Shown here piece by piece: positions 7,211 through 11,217 of a DNA stretch of 11,217 nucleotides. A program made the translations under genes and the position numbers. The notes under the pieces are model-generated. The model was given only the letters and a program-made list of their open reading frames with translations, was not told the DNA's origin and did not search any database. The DNA comes from an uncultured Erysipelotrichaceae bacterium (GTDB taxonomy: Bacteria > Bacillota_I > Bacilli_A > Erysipelotrichales > Erysipelotrichaceae): positions 1-11,217 of the forward strand of contig CACZTC010000031.1 in NCBI GenBank assembly GCA_902784015.1. Reading direction: 5' to 3'. The first letter of the stretch is position 1. Each line of letters starts with the position of its first letter.

Positions 7211-7239
7211 ATAATAACACCTCAATTAATTGTTTTCAA
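7211..7239 (-). promoter_or_regulatory. Extended -10 promoter for the leader and aroB operon
   Basis: TTGAAA (7239-7234) and TATTAT (7216-7211) are separated by exactly 17 nt. A TGT triplet directly before the -10 makes it an extended -10 (TGnTATTAT). The start of transcription is expected about 7 nt downstream, at 7204 or 7203, which coincides with the A of the leader ATG. A perfect 10-nt palindrome CAATTAATTG (7232-7223) fills much of the spacer and could be an operator, although such short AT-rich palindromes also occur by chance. The promoter lies just past the pheA stop codon, so aroB and the genes after it can be transcribed independently of pheA. Confidence 0.75.
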
Positions 7240-7248
7240 CTGCTTTGT

Positions 7249-8082
7249 TTATGAAGCATTATTATTGAAGGCTTCATAATTGCCTAATATTTTTGATTCT
7301 AGACAATGTAATTCTATTTCTTTCAAGACTTCTTTCATTTCCCTATTAGAAACATTACCCTCAAAATCAATATAAAACATATATTCAAAGACTTTATTAG
7401 GGATAGGTCTAGATTCTAATTTCAAGATATTAATACCCGACTTTGATAAGATACCTAATAAATTATATAGAGCACCTGGCCTATGTTTTAATACTAAAAC
7501 CATTGATATCTTATTAGCTTTTTTATTTTCAATAATATCTTTAGTTATAACTAAGAATCTTGTCATATTGACTTCAGAATCCTGTATTTCTTCTAATAAG
7601 CTTTCTAAACCATAATATTCTCTAGCTAAATAACTCCCAAAAGCAGCTTTACTTTTATCATTACAATTCTTAATATATTCCACGCTTTTAGCTGTATCCT
7701 GATATGGGATAGCTTTAATATTAGGATGCTTATCTAAGAAATCTTGACACTGTGATAAAGCTTCAGGATGACTATATACTTCTTTAATATCTTCTATCTT
7801 AGTTCCTGGCACTACAATTAAATCTTCTTTAATCGGAATATTTATTTCACCTATCGCATAAATATCATTATCTTTAAAAAGATCATAAGATCTTGCGATA
7901 ATACCTGTTGTTGTATTTTCAACAGGCAAAATAGCATAATCTAAATCACCATTAACTACAGCATCAATAATATCTTTAAAATTTGTATAGCCTATTCTTT
8001 CTATTTCTTCATCTTTAAAATATTTAACTGCTGCTATTTCACTAAATGTTCCATTATTTCCTTGATATCCTACTTTTTTCAT
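7249..8082 (-). CDS. pheA: Prephenate dehydratase with ACT regulatory domain
   Basis: Decarboxylates and dehydrates prephenate to phenylpyruvate, the branch step toward phenylalanine. The 277 residues show the catalytic domain at about 1-180, with GYQGNNGTFSE (5-15), LPVENTTTG (52-60), SHPEALSQC (104-112) and the diagnostic TRFLVI (174-179). An ACT domain follows at about 190-268, with HRPGALYNLLGIL (200-212) and the Phe-binding ESRP (223-226), so allosteric inhibition by phenylalanine is expected. No chorismate mutase domain is present, unlike the enteric P-protein. The start is preceded by AAGGTGG 3-4 nt upstream. It has its own promoter in the divergent intergenic gap and no evident terminator before the leader promoter. 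Some pheA transcripts may therefore read into the aro leader and meet the same attenuator. Confidence 0.96.
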   Translation of the reverse strand: MKKVGYQGNNGTFSEIAAVKYFKDEEIERIGYTNFKDIIDAVVNGDLDYAILPVENTTTGIIARSYDLFKDNDIYAIGEINIPIKEDLIVVPGTKIEDIKEVYSHPEALSQCQDFLDKHPNIKAIPYQDTAKSVEYIKNCNDKSKAAFGSYLAREYYGLESLLEEIQDSEVNMTRFLVITKDIIENKKANKISMVLVLKHRPGALYNLLGILSKSGINILKLESRPIPNKVFEYMFYIDFEGNVSNREMKEVLKEIELHCLESKILGNYEAFNNNAS

Positions 8083-8096
8083 AAACCACCTTGACT

Positions 8097-8105
8097 TGGT
8101 ATAAT
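8097..8105 (+). promoter_or_regulatory. Extended -10 promoter of the plus-strand gene pair
   Basis: TGGTATAAT is a perfect extended -10 element (TGn plus consensus TATAAT at 8100-8105). The -35 region 17 nt upstream (TTTCAT, 8077-8082) is poor, which an extended -10 can compensate. The expected transcription start, 7 nt downstream of the hexamer, is 8112, exactly the A of the first ATG of the membrane protein gene. It overlaps the pheA promoter on the other strand, so polymerases for the two directions should compete for this stretch. Confidence 0.6.
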
Positions 8106-8132
8106 TCTATTATGCTTAAAATATTTCTTCAA
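8104..8132 (-). promoter_or_regulatory. pheA: pheA promoter
   Basis: On the minus strand TTGAAG (8132-8127) is followed after 17 nt by TAGAAT (8109-8104). The predicted start near 8097 gives a 5' leader of about 15 nt containing the AAGGTGG ribosome site. That leaves no room for an attenuator, so pheA seems not to share the leader control of aroB. The -10 overlaps by two bases the -10 of the opposing plus-strand promoter, and the -35 lies inside the coding region of the divergent gene. Confidence 0.55.
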
Positions 8133-8639
8133 CATAAACTAAGCTTCTTTATTGGCTGTATCTTAATACCTTTTATTCTTTTATTCTCTTTATTTTATTT
8201 TAAAGATGATAATATTACTTCTTTATTAATGCATAAAGGCCTATATGCATATATCATAGCTTTACTATTATTAGCTTGGCTCATCTTTTTATTAATAAAA
8301 GAAGGTAAAAATATCTTGAAGATTTATGATTATATAATTCTCATTATTTTAATAACTATCCCCTTATTATTACCTTATACTAGCGAAGAAGCTATCAATA
8401 CTAATTTACATATTTTATTATCTTACACAGCTTTATTATTCTTAAATATTCTTTTATATAAGCTTCATTATCATAAAAGCAATTATCGCAATATCTATAC
8501 TATGATATCTTTATTTTGTATATTTCATTGTATTTTAAATATGCGTATTACAATGTTGGCGGAAATAATATATGCTTGTGCGATAAGCATCTTATTAACT
8601 TTAATATATATAGGAGAAACAAATGAAAAGAATAATTGA
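8112..8639 (+). CDS. Six-helix membrane protein of unknown function
   Basis: I do not recognise this 175-residue protein. It is strongly hydrophobic with about six predicted membrane helices near residues 11-29, 43-62, 73-88, 99-116, 128-144 and 150-168. The loops are short, with lysine/aspartate at 31-33 and 63-70, histidine/lysine at 117-122 and a charged tail NEKNN. There is no cleavable signal peptide, transporter motif or enzyme motif visible. I start at the ATG at 8112 because an extended -10 promoter places the transcription start on it. An in-frame TTG at 8091 lies inside that promoter and has no ribosome site. The last 17 nt overlap the next gene, so the two are probably co-transcribed and may work together. 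The base composition matches the surroundings. Confidence 0.72.
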   Translation: MLKIFLQHKLSFFIGCILIPFILLFSLFYFKDDNITSLLMHKGLYAYIIALLLLAWLIFLLIKEGKNILKIYDYIILIILITIPLLLPYTSEEAINTNLHILLSYTALLFLNILLYKLHYHKSNYRNIYTMISLFCIFHCILNMRITMLAEIIYACAISILLTLIYIGETNEKNN

Positions 8640-9054
8640 TGAATATTCATATAAATTAGGAGCGGCTGATGCTTTTATGGAAATGATTAGAAGTGGCACT
8701 AAAAAATTAGCTCTATCTCATCCATGTGATTCTTTAGAAGAAAGAGATGATCTTTTAGATGATTATATTAATTTAGCTAATAAATATAAAATTAAATATT
8801 ATTTAGAAGATAGTCCTTTAATTACTGATCTATTTCCAGCCTCATTAAATAAAAACAAATGTAATATTTTATTCTATTTAGATGATGAAATAATAACTAC
8901 ATATTTAAATTTAAAACAAGAAAAAGAAGAAGCTATTAAGAATAATATTTATCAACAAAAACGTTATGATATAGCTTATAAATATGGCAAATTATTATCT
9001 TATCAAGAAAATAGGATAGATTATTTAATTAAGAATAATAATGAAAAAGAATAA
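8623..9054 (+). CDS. Conserved-looking soluble protein of unknown function
   Basis: A 143-residue, charged, probably cytosolic protein without signal peptide or membrane segment. A good ribosome site, AGGAG, lies 6 nt before the ATG, inside the end of the membrane protein gene. The N-terminal third has a compact block, LGAADAFMEMIRSGTKKLALSHPC (residues 12-35), followed by an acidic ERDDLLDDY helix, an EDSPLITDLFP segment (62-72), a hydrophobic strand NILFYLDDE (81-89) and a long Lys/Glu/Tyr-rich helix to the end. The ordered pattern looks like a genuine folded family rather than a spurious frame, but I cannot name it. No catalytic motif is evident. It ends 2 nt before the stop of the converging channel gene, with no clear terminator between them. 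Confidence 0.75.
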   Translation: MKRIIDEYSYKLGAADAFMEMIRSGTKKLALSHPCDSLEERDDLLDDYINLANKYKIKYYLEDSPLITDLFPASLNKNKCNILFYLDDEIITTYLNLKQEKEEAIKNNIYQQKRYDIAYKYGKLLSYQENRIDYLIKNNNEKE

Positions 9055-9056
9055 TA

Positions 9057-9851
9057 TTATTCATTTGTGACTTTAATAGTAGGAACTTCAATATTATTAT
9101 TTTTAAAAGCTTTATATACTTCTTCATTCATATAATAATAAATATCCCAATAATCTTTTCTTTCGCAATATGGTCTAGCAATTATCTTATAAGATGTATC
9201 ACTCGCTTCAGCTATAGTTACAAGCGCATCTGGCTCTTTTAATATCTTTTCATTTTTATCCATTATTTCTTTAATAATATTTTTAACTTCATCTATATCT
9301 ACTTTTCTACCACAACTAAATGTCATATCAACCATTCTTATATTCTCTTTTGAATTATTAATAATATTAGCATTCATCAAATTACCATTAGGTATGGTAA
9401 TAGTTTTTTTATCTAAAGTAGTTAAGACTGTATAAAACAAAGTTATCTCTTTTACATAGCCTTCAGCTTCGCTTGCCTTAATAGAATCTCCTATCGCAAA
9501 AGGCTTAAAGATCATTAACATAATCCCTCCAGCCAAATTACCTAAAGCTCCTTGTAGAGCCATGCCTATAGCTAAGCCTGAAGAAGCTAATAAAGCGATA
9601 ACGCTTGTTGTAGGGATGCCTAAAATAGTAATAACTGTAATGATTAAGATTAAATATAATAAAAATTTAGTGGCACTATTAATAAATTTACGTAATGTTT
9701 CATCTTGGTTTTTTAGCTTTTGTATATTATTTATTATTTTTAATATTTTAGAAATAATAATTCTTCCAATAATATATACAACAATAGCTAATATTATCTT
9801 TACCGCAACATCAGTACTTATTTCTAATAATTTCTTAATAATCTCTTCCAT
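9057..9851 (-). CDS. mscS: MscS-family mechanosensitive ion channel
   Basis: A small-conductance mechanosensitive channel that opens under membrane tension to release solutes during osmotic downshock. The 264 residues compare with 286 in E. coli MscS. Three membrane helices are visible: about 14-40, 61-79, and the pore-lining TM3 at about 84-115. TM3 has the signature SGLAIGMALQGALGNLAGG (91-109), whose Ala/Gly packing matches the family, and is followed by FKPFAIGD (115-122). The cytoplasmic beta domain follows, with GYVKEITLFYTVLTTLDKKTITIPNG (131-156) and NANIINNS. The C-terminal alpha/beta domain ends in IEVPTIKV, the position of the usual IPFPQ strand, with no long tail. It lies 11 nt after arcC, with an AGAGGA ribosome site in the gap, so the two are probably one transcript. 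No functional link to carbamate kinase is obvious. Confidence 0.93.
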   Translation of the reverse strand: MEEIIKKLLEISTDVAVKIILAIVVYIIGRIIISKILKIINNIQKLKNQDETLRKFINSATKFLLYLILIITVITILGIPTTSVIALLASSGLAIGMALQGALGNLAGGIMLMIFKPFAIGDSIKASEAEGYVKEITLFYTVLTTLDKKTITIPNGNLMNANIINNSKENIRMVDMTFSCGRKVDIDEVKNIIKEIMDKNEKILKEPDALVTIAEASDTSYKIIARPYCERKDYWDIYYYMNEEVYKAFKNNNIEVPTIKVTNE

Positions 9852-9862
9852 TTTATCCTCTA

Positions 9863-10801
9863 TTATTTCTTTATAATAGTTCCCGTTTCCCCATTTAATC
9901 CTTCTTTAGCTTTTTCTAAAGAAGTAATTAAAGCCTTATTACCTGTTTCTTTAACATATTTCATACAAGCTTCTACTTTTGGAAGCATTGAACCTTTCGC
10001 AAATTGATCCTCTTCTATATATTTCTTAGCTTCTTCTAATGTCATTTCATTAATAACTTTTTCATCATCTTTATTGAAATTGATACATACTTTTTCTACC
10101 GCAGTTAAAATAACTAAGCTTTCAGCTTTTAAATCAATCGCTAATCTAGCACTGGCATTATCTTTATCTATAACTGCTGCAACACCAGATAATAACCCAT
10201 CTTCATCTTCAATAACAGGTATACCACCGCCACCAATCGCAATAACGATAGCACCAGTATCAGATAATTCTTTAATCAAATCTAATTCTTCTATTCTAAT
10301 AGGAATAGGTGAAGCTACAACTTTACGATAACCTCTACCAGCATCTTCAACATAGATATCACCTGTTTCTTCCATTAATTTTTTGGCTTTTTCTTCGCTA
10401 TAGAATACTCCTACTGGTTTAGTAGGATTACTAAAGCCAGGATCATCTTTATCTACTACAACCTGTGTTATTATCGTAGCGCATTTAATATTACTATTTC
10501 TTTTTTTAAGTTCATTTTTGATGGCTTGTTGGAGATGATAACCAATATAGCCTTGGCTCATAGCTCCGCATTCCGCTAATGGCATGGAAGGTGTATTACC
10601 GCCATTTTCATTAGAAAATAACATCGCATTATTAATAATACCAACTTGTGGACCATTACCATGACCTACTATTACTTGATAGCCATCTAAAGCCAAATCG
10701 ACTATTGTGATAGCTGTCTTTTTTACCAATTCTAATTGTTCACTAGGTTTATTACCTAAAGCATTTCCACCTAAAGCTACTACTATTTTACTTTTATTCA
10801 T
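9863..10801 (-). CDS. arcC: Carbamate kinase
   Basis: Transfers phosphate between carbamoyl phosphate and ADP, normally making ATP at the end of arginine (deiminase), agmatine or ureide/purine breakdown. The 312 residues match the family (about 310). Amino acid kinase fold motifs are VVALGGNALG (7-16), GHGNGPQVG (46-54), SMPLAECGAMSQGYIGYHLQQ (72-92), the carbamate-kinase-specific excursion DKDDPGFSNPTKPVGVFY (117-134), GRGYRKVVASPIP (155-167), AIGGGGIPV (188-196), DKDNASARLA (212-221), FAKGSMLPKVEA (267-278) and the GTGT-like end NGETGTI (303-309). No arginine deiminase or ornithine transcarbamylase gene is adjacent, so the pathway it serves here is open. The region before the ATG has only a weak ribosome site (AGAAAGAAG). 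Glutamate 5-kinase and uridylate kinase are excluded by the GNALG and DKDDPGF blocks. Confidence 0.96.
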   Translation of the reverse strand: MNKSKIVVALGGNALGNKPSEQLELVKKTAITIVDLALDGYQVIVGHGNGPQVGIINNAMLFSNENGGNTPSMPLAECGAMSQGYIGYHLQQAIKNELKKRNSNIKCATIITQVVVDKDDPGFSNPTKPVGVFYSEEKAKKLMEETGDIYVEDAGRGYRKVVASPIPIRIEELDLIKELSDTGAIVIAIGGGGIPVIEDEDGLLSGVAAVIDKDNASARLAIDLKAESLVILTAVEKVCINFNKDDEKVINEMTLEEAKKYIEEDQFAKGSMLPKVEACMKYVKETGNKALITSLEKAKEGLNGETGTIIKK

Positions 10802-10833
10802 TATTATTCTTCTTTCTACTATTTCCGTGCTTT

Positions 10834-10862
10834 AGTTTATCATTATTTCCTAAGTCCATAAA
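10834..10862 (-). promoter_or_regulatory. arcC: Possible arcC-mscS promoter
   Basis: On the minus strand TGATAAACT provides an extended -10-like element (TAAACT at 10839-10834), with TTTATG 17 nt upstream (10862-10857). Both hexamers deviate from consensus. It sits correctly between the upstream terminator and arcC and would give a 5' leader of about 25 nt. Catabolite-type operators or hairpins were not seen in the gap. Confidence 0.3.
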
Positions 10863-10891
10863 GCCTATTATTAAAACAATAGTATGTTTAT

Positions 10892-10918
10892 AAAAAGATT
10901 TAGCTTTCACTAAATCTT
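10892..10918 (-). terminator. Intrinsic terminator behind the Rpn-like gene
   Basis: On the minus strand AAGATTTAG (10918-10910) pairs perfectly with CTAAATCTT (10903-10895) around a 6-nt loop and runs into a U-tract (UUUUUA). It starts 4 nt after the stop codon of the Rpn-like gene and separates that gene from the arcC-mscS unit. On the plus strand the stem is followed by ATATCAG with no U-run, so it acts in one direction only. Confidence 0.82.
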
Positions 10919-10921
10919 ATA

Positions 10922-11217
10922 TCAGTCTTTAATTCCTTTAAAAATGATTTTCTTTATTCTTTCTTCACTCATATTAAAAATTTGTGCTATTTCTTTAACA
11001 GAATCTACTTCATTATTCTTCATTTTTAAATAGTTATATGCATTCAAGATATCTTCTTTTCTAGCTTTTTCTTCCCCTTTTTTTATTCCTCTTTTTTCTC
11101 CTCTTTTCTCGCCATGATATAAAGCATCCTCTATCGCTAGTCTCATTGACATATATTCTTCCCTCCATCCTGTATCTTCTCTTGTTCTTCTTACTTCTTC
11201 TATTATCCCCTCTATAA
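10922..11217 (-). CDS. Rpn-family / PD-(D/E)XK nuclease-like transposase-type protein, C-terminal part (cut by window edge)
   Basis: The frame is open to the right edge (first full codon 11215-11213) and ends with TGA at 10924-10922, giving 98 residues of a longer protein. The visible part reads IEGIIEEVRRTREDTGWREEYMSMRLAIEDAL, then a glycine-lysine-glutamate-arginine repeat (GEKRGEKRGIKKGEEKARKE), then a short helix-turn-helix-like end (VKEIAQIFNMSEERIKKIIF). This tail, with a repeated G-E-K-R-G linker and a small terminal helical motif, is typical of the Rpn/YhgA-like family, whose N-terminal half carries a PD-(D/E)XK nuclease fold. That half is outside the window, so I cannot say whether the gene is intact. 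The ATG at 11152 is internal to the frame and not a convincing start. The assignment rests on the tail alone. Confidence 0.7.
   Translation of the reverse strand, partial: IEGIIEEVRRTREDTGWREEYMSMRLAIEDALYHGEKRGEKRGIKKGEEKARKEDILNAYNYLKMKNNEVDSVKEIAQIFNMSEERIKKIIFKGIKD

Noticed and set aside
7049-7248. T-box riboswitch ahead of aroB
   Set aside because: The conserved T-box antiterminator sequence (AGGGTGGNACC type) is absent on the minus strand, and the leader is too short for stem I. The F/Y leader peptide explains the region better.
8091-8111. TTG start extending the membrane protein by seven residues
   Set aside because: The codons lie in the extended -10 promoter and there is no ribosome site before the TTG.
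9049-9062. Perfect palindrome GAATAATATTATTC at the convergent gene ends, considered as a bidirectional terminator
   Set aside because: It has no loop bases, contains only A/T apart from its end pair, overlaps both stop codons and is not followed by a U-tract on either strand.
10871-10888. Short CTATT/AATAG inverted repeat between the Rpn terminator and arcC
   Set aside because: Only 5 A/T-rich base pairs with an 8-nt loop, expected by chance at this base composition.

Overview
The window comes from a very AT-rich, low-GC Gram-positive-type (Firmicutes) chromosome. Shine-Dalgarno sites are strong and the genes are tightly packed. A type I-beta DAHP synthase, a fused AroE-AroK enzyme and a glycine/lysine/arginine-rich Rpn-type tail suggest a gut clostridial or erysipelotrichial lineage. 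This placement is inferred from style, not from a phylogenetic marker.

Positions 1-8082 (minus strand) hold an almost complete aromatic amino acid locus. In transcription order it is pheA (own promoter), then a second promoter with a leader region, then aroB, aroC, a fused aroE-aroK, aroF (DAHP synthase), aroA, tyrA, aroQ and the start of a GNAT acetyltransferase gene. Together these supply all seven steps from PEP and erythrose-4-phosphate to chorismate, plus the prephenate dehydratase and dehydrogenase steps toward Phe and Tyr. Chorismate mutase is the only missing link. From aroB to tyrA every junction overlaps, and the last two gaps are 2-4 nt, so this is one translationally coupled operon.

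The most notable element is the 200-nt pheA-aroB gap (7049-7248, minus strand). It carries an extended -10 promoter and a 13-codon leader peptide, MKKANLFYYFYFR, with six consecutive Phe/Tyr codons. Downstream is a set of mutually exclusive RNA pairings that ends in an intrinsic-terminator-like hairpin just before the aroB ribosome binding site. This fits ribosome-mediated transcription attenuation responding to charged tRNA-Phe and tRNA-Tyr. The predicted transcription start falls on or next to the leader AUG, so the leader peptide may be translated from a leaderless RNA.

Positions 8083-9054 (plus strand) hold two overlapping genes of unknown function, a six-helix membrane protein and a soluble 143-residue protein. 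They are transcribed divergently from pheA through overlapping promoters; the first gene again appears leaderless.

Positions 9057-10801 (minus strand) encode an MscS-family mechanosensitive channel downstream of a carbamate kinase, 11 nt apart. Positions 10892-11217 hold the 3' part of an Rpn/PD-(D/E)XK nuclease-like gene, cut by the window edge, with an intrinsic terminator behind it. No rRNA, tRNA, CRISPR array or insertion sequence ends were seen.
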